Source of the DNA: Parapedobacter koreensis
Lineage (GTDB): Bacteria; Bacteroidota; Bacteroidia; Sphingobacteriales; Sphingobacteriaceae
DNA: 64,000 bases
Direction of reading: 5' to 3'
Assembly (NCBI RefSeq): GCF_900109365.1
Contig: NZ_FNZR01000002.1
Location: 62,001 to 126,000 of the forward strand
Positions 42,569 through 50,873 of this stretch are shown piece after piece. How positions within the stretch are numbered: position 1 is the stretch's first letter; the number at the start of each line of letters is the position of its first letter. The translations under genes were made by a program, and so were the position numbers. The notes below the pieces were generated by a model. The model ran no database searches. It saw only the letters and a list, made by a program, of their open reading frames with translations, and was not told the origin of the DNA.

Positions 42569-43753
42569 ATGCAGACATCCAATAACCACCGAACACGTAC
42601 CAATTACTTATTGGGATTTTCCAGAATAGTCACCGGGCTGTTATTTATTTTTTCAGGACTCATCAAGGCCAACGATCCGACCGGGTTCGGATACAAGCTG
42701 GAAGAATATTTCCATGTCTTCGGCACTCATTTTCTTAACGACTATGCGGTAGCTATCGCCGTTGTGATCTGCGGCTTCGAAATCCTGCTCGGTGCCCTGC
42801 TATTGCTCGGCTTTTGGGGCCGCACGGTGGCCTGGGGACTACTACTGCTGATCCTGTTTTTTACGTTCCTTACGTTTTATTCCGCATTCTTTGAAGTGGT
42901 CACATCGTGTGGATGCTTCGGCGATGCCATACCGCTTACTCCGTGGCAGTCATTTAGCAAAGACCTTGTGCTCTTCGTGTTGATCCTCGTTGTCTTTGTC
43001 AACAGGAAGCAGCTTCGCCCCATCATCCCAGACGGATACACCCAATCAATCATCACGGTGGCATTGGTCGTTGTATCGTTGGGCATCGGAATCTATACAA
43101 TAAATTTTTTACCATTCATTGATTTCCTGCCTTATAAAAAAGGCAATAATATTCCGGCCTTGATGACACTTCCTGAAGGCGAAGAAGGCGACCAATATGA
43201 AGTGATCTATACATTAAAGCACAAAATTTCGGGTGAACAAAAAACCGTGTCAGACAAGGTTTATCTTGCTGAAGAACTTTGGAAAGATGAAAATTGGGAA
43301 ATTATCGGTGATCCCGAGAGCAGATTGGTCAAAAAGGGCTATCAAGTGCCTATACCCGATTTGCTGATTACGGATGCCAATGGCGAAGACTTTACCCAGC
43401 AGCTCGTTGAAAATCCTTACTACAACATCATCGTGGTAGCCTGGGATTTGAACGCAACGGATCTCGACGCGCTGCGCACCATCAATGCGTTGGTCATGAA
43501 TGCAGCAGAGCACTATAATATCCGATCCATATTGCTTACCGCCAGCAGCACCCAAGATGCCGAGCGGATAAGCGATGAGCTTGATTTGCTCATGGAAATA
43601 TTCTATGCCGACGCGGTACCGCTGAAGAGCATGGTAAGGGCAAACCCCGGTGTTTTACTCATGCAAAATGGTATCGTCATCGATAAATGGCACCACAACA
43701 CCTTACCGGACTTCGAGGTCCTGGATAAGGCTTATTTCAGTAAAGCCTATTGA
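42569..43753 (+). CDS. BT_3928-family membrane protein (DoxX-like plus thioredoxin-like region)
   Basis: This 394-residue protein has a DoxX/MauE-like N-terminal part (about 10-165) with four to five membrane helices. RIVTGLLFIFSGLIKANDPT and a conserved TSCGCFGDAIPLT loop are visible. The C-terminal periplasmic region (about 185-394) resembles a thioredoxin fold but has no CxxC. The pattern is the Bacteroidota BT_3928 family, of unknown role, perhaps envelope redox. It lies 12 bp after DUF1599 and just before aroK. Confidence 0.85.
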   Translation: MQTSNNHRTRTNYLLGFSRIVTGLLFIFSGLIKANDPTGFGYKLEEYFHVFGTHFLNDYAVAIAVVICGFEILLGALLLLGFWGRTVAWGLLLLILFFTFLTFYSAFFEVVTSCGCFGDAIPLTPWQSFSKDLVLFVLILVVFVNRKQLRPIIPDGYTQSIITVALVVVSLGIGIYTINFLPFIDFLPYKKGNNIPALMTLPEGEEGDQYEVIYTLKHKISGEQKTVSDKVYLAEELWKDENWEIIGDPESRLVKKGYQVPIPDLLITDANGEDFTQQLVENPYYNIIVVAWDLNATDLDALRTINALVMNAAEHYNIRSILLTASSTQDAERISDELDLLMEIFYADAVPLKSMVRANPGVLLMQNGIVIDKWHHNTLPDFEVLDKAYFSKAY

Positions 43754-43762
43754 CAACACTGG

Positions 43763-44296
43763 ATGCCTGACGAAAATAACAACATGACGGATACAAAAGC
43801 GGTTTTTCTCATCGGTTTTATGGGAAGTGGCAAAACCACATGGGGTCGTAAACTGGCCAACAAGACCGGACGTGCATTCATCGATTTGGATGAAACCATC
43901 GTCAACGAGCTCGGCACTTCCATCGCCGATTATTTCGCGGCACATGGCGAGGCGTCTTTCAGGGAATTGGAAAGCCGTATCCTGAAGAGCCTGCCATTGG
44001 ATCAGCCCACCATCATCGCTACCGGCGGTGGTGCTCCTTGCTATTTTGACAACATGACCTGGATGAACGAGGTCGGTCTGACCATCTACCTTTACCTGCC
44101 GCCCAAGGCACTGTGGGATAGGCTGATGCAGACAGACATTGCCTCGCGGCCGGCACTAAACGGGCTGTCCGGTGAGGAGCTATTGACGTATATCCAATCC
44201 AAACTGGCTGAAAGAGAATCCTATTACCTGCAGGCTGCACATGTCGCAAATCAGCTGTCTTTGCAACTGGAAGAATTGGTAAGGCTGGTAAGCTGA
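43763..44296 (+). CDS. aroK: Shikimate kinase
   Basis: This 177-residue P-loop kinase has Walker A GFMGSGKT at 18-25, the shikimate-binding FIDLDETIV (Asp) and the SFRELESRIL motif (about 73-82), ATGGGAP (about 94-100), and the lid ASRPALNG. It phosphorylates shikimate in aromatic amino-acid synthesis. It is the third gene of the DUF1599-BT_3928 operon. The start may be M8 (43784) instead of M1. Confidence 0.95.
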   Translation: MPDENNNMTDTKAVFLIGFMGSGKTTWGRKLANKTGRAFIDLDETIVNELGTSIADYFAAHGEASFRELESRILKSLPLDQPTIIATGGGAPCYFDNMTWMNEVGLTIYLYLPPKALWDRLMQTDIASRPALNGLSGEELLTYIQSKLAERESYYLQAAHVANQLSLQLEELVRLVS

Positions 44297-44355
44297 TTTC
44301 ACACGGGAATTATGTATCTTTATGCCGGTTTTACCGTGTTGTCAAATTCCTTTTT

Positions 44356-45300
44356 ATGATCCGGCGTTCTACCTCGCTACTACTGGTTGCTGTTGTTTCG
44401 CTTTTTATTGCCTCCTGTCTTCCCTCCAACCTTGGCAGTGGGGATTTTCGCTATACCGCCAACAACATCAAACTCACCAATATCGATGATTTATACCGAT
44501 TTCTTACGTACAATGAAAAACGCTACCCACTAATCAGTGCCCATCGGGGTGGCCCTGCTTCCAAATTCCCGGAGAATGCAATAGAAACCTTTGAAAATAG
44601 TTATCGCCACCAGCCGATCATTATTGAATGTGATGCCCGCCTGACCAAAGATTCGGTATTGGTACTCATGCATGATGAGACCCTTGATCGTACGACTTCC
44701 GGTACCGGAAACCTGCATGAACTCACTTTCGCCGAACTGCGAAAATTGCGATTGAAAGATACCGACGGCAAAGTAACCGCATACCAGATACCTACGCTTG
44801 ATGAGGCACTTCAATGGGGTGCAGGCAAAGTCATCTTTACCATCGATGTCAAGCGTGACGTGCCCTATGCTTCCGTCATTGAAGCCATACGGCGCAACAA
44901 GGCCGAAGCGTATAGCATCGTCATCACTTATAATGCAGATCAGGCCGCTGCCGTACACCAGCTAGCGCCTGATTTAATGATCGCTGCTTCTATCCATTCA
45001 TCCGCGGATTTGCTGAGGCTCAGTGACCGCAATATTCCAGACAACAGGCTTGTTGCTTTTGTAGGCACGAGCGAGGCCCCTAAAAATGTATATGACTTGC
45101 TCCACGGCCACGGCATCCTTTGTATTGTGGGCACCATGGGCAATTTGGATCAACGGGCCGCTACACGGGGTGATACGGTATATACGGGATTAATCGAACG
45201 TGGAGCTGATATCTTATCAACCGACAGGCCCCTTGAGGCTGGCAAGGCATTACACGGATACCGTAATACGCACAAATTATTATCACCCTTTGTCAATTAA
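44356..45300 (+). CDS. Glycerophosphodiester phosphodiesterase, lipoprotein
   Basis: This 314-residue protein has a lipobox-like FIASC (Cys 21) and a GDPD TIM-barrel domain. The catalytic HRGG is at 63-66, the metal-binding ECD follows in PIIIECDARL, and HDETLDRTTSGTGNL is the signature. It hydrolyses glycerophosphodiesters from phospholipids to glycerol 3-phosphate in the envelope. It is followed closely by gldA, with a gap of 7 bp to the chosen start, and may share its transcript. Confidence 0.93.
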   Translation: MIRRSTSLLLVAVVSLFIASCLPSNLGSGDFRYTANNIKLTNIDDLYRFLTYNEKRYPLISAHRGGPASKFPENAIETFENSYRHQPIIIECDARLTKDSVLVLMHDETLDRTTSGTGNLHELTFAELRKLRLKDTDGKVTAYQIPTLDEALQWGAGKVIFTIDVKRDVPYASVIEAIRRNKAEAYSIVITYNADQAAAVHQLAPDLMIAASIHSSADLLRLSDRNIPDNRLVAFVGTSEAPKNVYDLLHGHGILCIVGTMGNLDQRAATRGDTVYTGLIERGADILSTDRPLEAGKALHGYRNTHKLLSPFVN

Positions 45301-45307
45301 CAGGCCA

Positions 45308-46021
45308 ATGTCCATTCACGTATCCAACCTCTATAAATCTTACAACACGCATCCCGCGCTAAAGGGCATTTCGTTTACGGCCAAGCCCGGCAGGATTTTG
45401 GGGTTTCTTGGGCCCAATGGCGCAGGAAAATCTACCACCATGAAAATCCTTTCCGGAAGCATCGCCCTTACCACGGGCACCGCATCGGTATATGGTATTG
45501 ACATCCTGCAAAATGCCCTCGAAGCACGCCGCCACTTGGGTTACTTGCCGGAAAACAACCCGCTTTACCTGGACATGTATGTACAGGAAGCACTGGCTTT
45601 CGCGGCAGAAATGCATCACATTCCACATAAGCAGGCCCGGATCTCCGAAGTGATTGGAATGACCGGTCTCATTCCAGAACAGCACAAAAAAATCAGCCAG
45701 CTATCCAAAGGATACCGCCAGCGCGTAGGCTTGGCGCAAGCGATCCTCCATGATCCCGAAGTACTTATTCTTGATGAGCCTACATCCGGACTAGATCCCA
45801 ACCAATTGCAAGGTATCCGTGCATTAATCAAACAGCTCGGCAAAGCGAAAACTGTACTGCTGTCTACCCATATCATGCAAGAAGTAGAAGCCATATGCGA
45901 CGATGTCGTCATCATCCACCAAGGTCAAATCATTGCTGATTTTCCGCTCAGCGAACTGCCCATGCGATATACAGATGCAAACCTGGAAGCATTGTTTATC
46001 CGGCTGACAACCACTGGTTAG
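45308..46021 (+). CDS. gldA: Gliding-type ABC transporter ATP-binding protein GldA
   Basis: This 237-residue ATPase has Walker A GPNGAGKST at 35-43, the variant signature LSKGYRQRVGLAQA, and Walker B VLILDEPTSGLDP. LSKGYRQR in place of LSGGQ and the PENNPLYLDMYV segment are typical of GldA. With GldF and GldG it forms a transporter needed for gliding in Flavobacterium; Sphingobacteriaceae keep it without known gliding. I start at the ATG at 45308. The partner gldFG follows after an unrelated outer-membrane gene. Confidence 0.88.
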   Translation: MSIHVSNLYKSYNTHPALKGISFTAKPGRILGFLGPNGAGKSTTMKILSGSIALTTGTASVYGIDILQNALEARRHLGYLPENNPLYLDMYVQEALAFAAEMHHIPHKQARISEVIGMTGLIPEQHKKISQLSKGYRQRVGLAQAILHDPEVLILDEPTSGLDPNQLQGIRALIKQLGKAKTVLLSTHIMQEVEAICDDVVIIHQGQIIADFPLSELPMRYTDANLEALFIRLTTTG

Positions 46022-46063
46022 CGATATCTCTTTTTTTACTTTTAAACAATATAGCACGTTTTG

Positions 46064-46081
46064 TGTTTACTTAGGTAAACA
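46064..46081. promoter_or_regulatory. Dyad TGTTTAC-TTAG-GTAAACA, possible operator
   Basis: Two perfect 7-bp arms with a 4-bp centre lie 32 bp before the ATG of the outer-membrane gene. The dyad overlaps the stretch between TTTTG (46059-46063) and an AT-rich TATAATTA box. A short hairpin without a T tract is also possible. It is a plausible repressor site for the barrel gene. Confidence 0.35.
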
Positions 46082-46112
46082 TTATAATTAATTGAACATT
46101 AAACGAAAAACC

Positions 46113-46688
46113 ATGAAACGTGTACTCCTATTTTCAGCATTGTTTTTAGCAGGTGTCTTTGCAGCCTCTGCTCAAGACATCAATAAACCGCAAACTTCGG
46201 CCAATGTTGGGATGGCGCCTGTGCAGCAAGGTAACTGGATCGTTGGTGGAAGTTTAGGTAGTTTGGGTTATAGCTTTGAGGGTGAGAATTTTAATATTAG
46301 TTTAAATCCGCGAGCCGGCTATTTCATCTCTGATGGCATCGCTATTGGTTTGGGGTTGGTGGGTAGCCTGGCAACGGTGCCCGATGAAGATGACGTGTGG
46401 GGCTACGGCGTAGCTCCGTTTATCCGGTATTACTTTCCGGAGGGATCCAGCTCAACGGGCCGGTTCTTCGCACAGGGCGATGTCGGTATTTCAGGCAGCT
46501 CGCCGGGTTCGGGCGCTTCATTAGCATTAGGTGCTAATGTAGGCTATGCGCATTTCATCACCAGCAGTGTGGCGCTTGAGGTCACGGCAGGTTATAATTA
46601 CAGCAAGGCCACAGTTTCGGGGTCAACCGGGCAAAGTGGCTTGGGTGTAGCATTGGGCTTCCAGGTTTATTTGCCTGGCCAACGCTAA
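46113..46688 (+). CDS. Small outer-membrane beta-barrel protein
   Basis: This 191-residue protein has a signal peptide (MKRVLLFSALFLAGVFAASA, then QDINKP) and strands such as WIVGGSLGSLGYSFEGENFN and ISDGIAIGLGLVGS. The final GLGVALGFQVYLPGQR is a barrel-like end, but it stops on a charged residue. It is similar in plan to the gene at 3435. It sits between gldA and gldFG and has its own regulatory region and terminator, so it looks inserted into the transporter locus. Function is unknown. Confidence 0.8.
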   Translation: MKRVLLFSALFLAGVFAASAQDINKPQTSANVGMAPVQQGNWIVGGSLGSLGYSFEGENFNISLNPRAGYFISDGIAIGLGLVGSLATVPDEDDVWGYGVAPFIRYYFPEGSSSTGRFFAQGDVGISGSSPGSGASLALGANVGYAHFITSSVALEVTAGYNYSKATVSGSTGQSGLGVALGFQVYLPGQR

Positions 46689-46710
46689 CAAGATCTGACA
46701 ATATGATTGG

Positions 46711-46748
46711 GAAAGCACGGACAACCATTTGTTCGTGCTTTCTTGTTT
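46711..46748 (+). terminator. Rho-independent terminator after the barrel gene
   Basis: GAAAGCACGGAC (46711-46722) pairs with 46731-46742 (one G-U pair), followed by TTGTTTT. It lies within the open frame that a naive start at 46707 would give to gldFG, so that start is unlikely. Confidence 0.75.
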
Positions 46749-46773
46749 TACAGTGTCTGTTTTCCTATTTTCG
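46743..46773 (+). promoter_or_regulatory. Promoter TTG-N20-TATTTTCG for gldFG
   Basis: TTG at 46743-46745, 20 nt, TATTTTCG at 46766-46773 (one mismatch to TAnnTTTG). It lies directly after the terminator, and the predicted start near 46779 precedes the TTG start codon at 46794 by about 15 nt. Confidence 0.4.
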
Positions 46774-46793
46774 AGGCTTCAAAAACATCACCA

Positions 46794-49208
46794 TTGCGGA
46801 GTATCTACAAAAAGGAAATTGCCACTTATTTCAATTCGCTGATCGGCTATTTGGCGATAGGGTTGTATTTATTGGCTACAGGCTTGTTGCTTTGGGTTTT
46901 TCCGGATACAAGCACACTTACCTTCGGTTACGCTTCGCTTGACGGGTTTTTCGGGATCAGTCCCTACCTCTTCATGTTTCTTATTCCTGCCATTACCATG
47001 AGAAGTATTGCGGGGGAAAAAGCCGACGGCACATGGGATCTCCTGACCACCCGCCCAATCCGCCTATGGAGCATTTTACTCGGCAAATACCTGGGAAGCC
47101 TTACCATTGTCGTATTGGCGTTGTTACCTACCCTTGTCTACGGCTACTCCATATACCAACTGGCCATGCCTATCGGCAATGTGGATATCGGCGCCATTAT
47201 TGGGTCGTATATTGGCCTGTTATTCTTAGGTGCCATTTTTACAGCCATTGGCATTTTCTCATCCGCATTAAACAATAATGTTATTATCGCGTTTCTGACA
47301 GCCGTATGCTTTTGCTTTTTAATATACTATGCTTTTGATGCCCTGAGCAGCCTGGTTTTTTTTTCAGGCCATGCGAATATTTTATCGTTTTTTGGCATCC
47401 AATCCCATTATGAAGCCATCAGCCGCGGCGTCTTGGATAGCCGCGATCTGATTTATTTCCTGAGCGTCCCACTGCTCTTTTTATGGTTTACACGGGGGCT
47501 ACTCGCTGCGGGTAGCCGATCCAGGCAGAAAGCATTACGGCAGGGCCTTTTGCTGATAGGGGGCTTGGCGTTGGCAAACTTCCTTGCCTCTTTTTATTTC
47601 AGCCGCGTAGATTTCACCGCCGATAAGCGCTTTACGCTTTCACCCCTGGCAAAGCAAACCGTAAATGCCCTTCATCAGGAAGCACACATCACCGTATTCC
47701 TTGATGGCAAATTGCCCGCAAGTTTTGTACGGTTGCAAACGGCCACCGCGGATTTGCTACGAGACTTGACTGCTTATTCCGCTGGCAAATTGACATTCCG
47801 TTTTATTAATCCCATGGATGGCAACATGGAGCAGCAGCAAAAAAATATGGAGGCACTCGCCGATAGAGGGATAACACCCACCAACCTCAACGTGCGAACG
47901 GAAACCGGATTTAGCCAACAATTGATATTCCCTGCCGCGTTGATTACCTATGGTGAAAACGAAATATCGGTACCCTTACTGCAAAGCCGTGCCGGAGCCT
48001 CCCCTGAGGAGGTGCTGAACAATTCCGTGCAAAACCTGGAATATGCTTTTGTATCTGCACTCCGTAAAGTCACCTCAGGCGGCAAACCTTTGATTGGATT
48101 TACTGAAGGCCATGGCGAACTGGACAACCTGCAGCTTCATGATGCCATCCAGAGCCTCATGGAAGGTTACGAAGTGGGTTTTGTGAATCTTGATAGCATT
48201 ACAGTCCAAGGGCTCAGCCAGCTAAAGGTGCTTATTGTCGCTAAACCAACTCAGGGATTTACCGAAACGGAAAAATTCAAAATCAACCATTTCATTATGA
48301 ACGGTGGCCGGGCACTGTGGGCCATTGACCAGTTGGATGCCGATCTGGACAGCCTGCGTGCCACTGGTGAGCAAACAGTGATAGCCCGATCCCTCAATTT
48401 GGATGACCTCTTATTCTCCTATGGCATACGATTCAACTATGATCTTATTGCCGATATGAATGCTGCACAGATCCCGGTGACCGTGGGTCAGGTAGGTAGC
48501 CAAGCCCAGGTTGAATTAGCTCCTTGGCTATTTTATCCCATCTTTGTACCGACAACCAGCCATCCCATGCTAAAAAATCTAAACGGTATACGTAGCGAAT
48601 TTGCTGGCACATTGGATACGATTGCCGTGCAGGGCGTCCACAAAACGGTTATCTTGCAATCATCACCATTCTCACGGTTGGTCGATATCCCAGCAACGAT
48701 CTCCTTGCAATTAGTAGAGGAAACACCCGACCCAGCTGAATTCAAAAACAAACCCTATCCGGTAGCCGCCCTGCTGGAAGGAGAATTCCCCTCGGTATTT
48801 GCCCATCGCCCGATCCCTGCCGGGATTGATCCGGCTATTGCTGTATCCGAAAGCGGGAAAAAAACAAAGATGGTGGCCATTGCTGATGGTGATGTATTCA
48901 AAGGACAGGTAAATCCTACTGATGGATCGCCTTACCCCCTGGGATGGGACAGGTATACCGAACAACAGTATGGTAATAAATCGTTCCTGCTGAATGCGAT
49001 AGACTACCTTACTGACGATACGGGTATTATTACCTTGCGGGAAAAGGAAGTCAAGCTCCGCTTGCTCGATCCAATAAAAATCAAGGCGCAGTCTGCTGCT
49101 TGGCAATTATTTAATGTCGCCCTGCCTCCTGCGCTCTTGCTTTTGCTTGGTTTCCTCCAACACTATCTTCGGAAGCGGAAGTACAGCCGCCCCGACCGAT
49201 TAACTTAA
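46794..49208 (+). CDS. Fused GldF-GldG gliding-type ABC transporter protein
   Basis: This single protein of about 804 residues joins two subunits that are separate in Flavobacterium. The GldF permease (about 1-240) has IYKKEIATYFNSLIGYLAIG, FLIPAITMRSIAGEKADGTW and six or so membrane helices. The GldG part (about 260-804) has FYFSRVDFTADKRFTLSPLA, KPLIGFTEGHGELD and a C-terminal membrane helix. I place the start at TTG 46794 because family GldF proteins begin near LxxIYxKEI, and a terminator occupies the upstream frame. The 3' end overlaps the convergent isomerase gene by 9 bp. Confidence 0.85.
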   Translation: MRSIYKKEIATYFNSLIGYLAIGLYLLATGLLLWVFPDTSTLTFGYASLDGFFGISPYLFMFLIPAITMRSIAGEKADGTWDLLTTRPIRLWSILLGKYLGSLTIVVLALLPTLVYGYSIYQLAMPIGNVDIGAIIGSYIGLLFLGAIFTAIGIFSSALNNNVIIAFLTAVCFCFLIYYAFDALSSLVFFSGHANILSFFGIQSHYEAISRGVLDSRDLIYFLSVPLLFLWFTRGLLAAGSRSRQKALRQGLLLIGGLALANFLASFYFSRVDFTADKRFTLSPLAKQTVNALHQEAHITVFLDGKLPASFVRLQTATADLLRDLTAYSAGKLTFRFINPMDGNMEQQQKNMEALADRGITPTNLNVRTETGFSQQLIFPAALITYGENEISVPLLQSRAGASPEEVLNNSVQNLEYAFVSALRKVTSGGKPLIGFTEGHGELDNLQLHDAIQSLMEGYEVGFVNLDSITVQGLSQLKVLIVAKPTQGFTETEKFKINHFIMNGGRALWAIDQLDADLDSLRATGEQTVIARSLNLDDLLFSYGIRFNYDLIADMNAAQIPVTVGQVGSQAQVELAPWLFYPIFVPTTSHPMLKNLNGIRSEFAGTLDTIAVQGVHKTVILQSSPFSRLVDIPATISLQLVEETPDPAEFKNKPYPVAALLEGEFPSVFAHRPIPAGIDPAIAVSESGKKTKMVAIADGDVFKGQVNPTDGSPYPLGWDRYTEQQYGNKSFLLNAIDYLTDDTGIITLREKEVKLRLLDPIKIKAQSAAWQLFNVALPPALLLLLGFLQHYLRKRKYSRPDRLT

Positions 49209-50102
49209 CTCTTCGCCTACACGTTCCAATAGACGTTTGGTTGCCTTTATTCCTTCTTCTTCACTCAATTCTTTGCCTTCGTATTCAATACCGACATATC
49301 CCCGATAGCCTGCATCCTTTACGATCTGGAGCATTCTCCGGTAGTCAATCTTAGCTTCGTCCCCCTGCTCATTAAAGCCAAGTGTCTTCGCACTCACCCC
49401 CTTGGCAAAGCGCATCATCTCGGTCACACCCTGATAGCGATCGTACTCATAAAAATTTCCGAAATCAGGCAAACTTCCACAATTCGCCTTGCCGACACCT
49501 TGCAACACGGCACTCAACCAATCGCCATGGGAAGATACACCACCGTGGTTTTCCACAATGACGCTAATACCATGCGGGGCCGCAAATTCACTCAACCGGC
49601 CCAACCCGTCGATAGCAGCAGCTTGTACTTCCTCCGGCGTACCTTTCCCCGCTGCATTGACACGGATGGCGTGGCATCCCAAAAACTTAGCCGCTTCTAC
49701 CCATTTGTAGTGGTTTTCCACAGCCTGTGACCGTTCTTTTTCGTCTAACGCTCCCAACGCCCCTTCACCATCTACCATAATCAAGATATTTTTGACACCC
49801 TGATCGGTTGCACGTTGCAATAGCTCGCCCAGGTATGCCTTATCCTTGGCCTTATCCTTGAAAAACTGATTGACATACTCCACGGCATGAATGCCAAACT
49901 TTTTTGCTGCTGTCTCCGGAAAATCAAGGTTGTCCAATTGCTTGGCAAAAAGTGTGCGGTGCAATGACCATTCGGCCAATGAAATGTCAAAAAACAACTT
50001 TTTGTTCCCGGTAAAATCCATGGGCAGCGCCATGGACGGCAGTACCGAAACGCTCAGCGCGCCGATACCCAAGTGTTTTAAAAATGCTCTTCTGTTAGTC
50101 AT
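49200..50102 (-). CDS. Exported TIM-barrel protein (sugar-phosphate isomerase/epimerase-like)
   Basis: This 300-residue protein has a Tat-like N terminus (TNRRAFLKHLGIGALSVSVL) and an AP-endonuclease-family-2 TIM barrel. Metal-site candidates are in VIVENHGGVSSHG, NCGSLPDFGNF and YVGIEYEGKEL. These barrels isomerise or epimerise sugars, or remove groups from 3-keto sugars. The export signal means it acts outside the cytoplasm. It is a paralogue of the protein at 52311 and is the last gene of the MFS-Fe-S-isomerase run. Confidence 0.85.
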   Translation of the reverse strand: MTNRRAFLKHLGIGALSVSVLPSMALPMDFTGNKKLFFDISLAEWSLHRTLFAKQLDNLDFPETAAKKFGIHAVEYVNQFFKDKAKDKAYLGELLQRATDQGVKNILIMVDGEGALGALDEKERSQAVENHYKWVEAAKFLGCHAIRVNAAGKGTPEEVQAAAIDGLGRLSEFAAPHGISVIVENHGGVSSHGDWLSAVLQGVGKANCGSLPDFGNFYEYDRYQGVTEMMRFAKGVSAKTLGFNEQGDEAKIDYRRMLQIVKDAGYRGYVGIEYEGKELSEEEGIKATKRLLERVGEELS

Positions 50103-50144
50103 ATTATTTAGCTAAAATTAGGTTCTGCAGCAAAAATTACGTCC

Positions 50145-50873
50145 TCAAATATTTCCCCAGCCATGGGCTAACACGTCCACTAAGTGCATGGTTTTGATGG
50201 GGAGTCCGTGCCTGTCGATATACCCTTGAAGGTGCAACAAACAAGAAGCATCCGTGGAAATGATAAAATCTGCTTCCATTTCCAATGCATGGTGTACTTT
50301 CTGCTCAGCCATGGCGCTGGATATGGCTTCAAACTTTACCGCAAATGTACCGCCAAAACCACAACACGTATCGGTGTCTTTCATCTCGACCATTTCCAAG
50401 CCCTCAACCCTGTACAGCAATCGGCGTGGTTCTTCCCGGATACGGCACTCCCGCAGTGCCGAACAAGAATCGTGGTACACAGCACGCCCCTCCAATTCGG
50501 CTCCAAAGTAGTCCTTTTTAAGTATATTTACAAGAAAATCAGAAAGCTCGTGGATATTCCCCTGAATTGCCCGGCAGCGGTTGTGCACCATCGTATTTGT
50601 GAACAAATCATTGTAGGCATTTTTTATCATCCCCGTACAGGAAGCTGATGGCGACACGATGACCCGATCCGTTGAAAAATCATGCAAAAACTTTTGGCCG
50701 ATCCGCTTGGCTTCATCCCAGAAACCCGCGTTGTAAGCCGGTTGCCCGCAGCAGGTTTGTTCGGGATTGTACACAACCTCACACCCCGCTTTCTCCAGCA
50801 CTTTCACCGTATTGAATGCCGTCTCGGGAAATAATTGATCAATAAAACAAGGGACAAACAATTCAACGGTCAT
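50145..50873 (-). CDS. LutA/YkgE-like Fe-S oxidoreductase subunit
   Basis: This 242-residue protein has two CCG domains: TCCGQPAYNAGFWDEAKRIG (about 40-59) and TCCGFGGTFAVKFEAIS. Each contributes cysteines for an Fe-S centre. It resembles LutA and YkgE, the small subunits of L-lactate-utilisation or related flavin-Fe-S dehydrogenases. LutB and LutC are not adjacent, so the partner is unknown. It overlaps the MFS gene by 11 bp and precedes the isomerase by 42 bp. Confidence 0.87.
   Translation of the reverse strand: MTVELFVPCFIDQLFPETAFNTVKVLEKAGCEVVYNPEQTCCGQPAYNAGFWDEAKRIGQKFLHDFSTDRVIVSPSASCTGMIKNAYNDLFTNTMVHNRCRAIQGNIHELSDFLVNILKKDYFGAELEGRAVYHDSCSALRECRIREEPRRLLYRVEGLEMVEMKDTDTCCGFGGTFAVKFEAISSAMAEQKVHHALEMEADFIISTDASCLLHLQGYIDRHGLPIKTMHLVDVLAHGWGNI

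Noticed and set aside
45200-45307. Extended N terminus for gldA overlapping the phosphodiesterase gene
   Set aside because: The first 36 codons lie in the 3' end of the GDPD gene; GldA proteins begin at MSIHVSNLYKSY.
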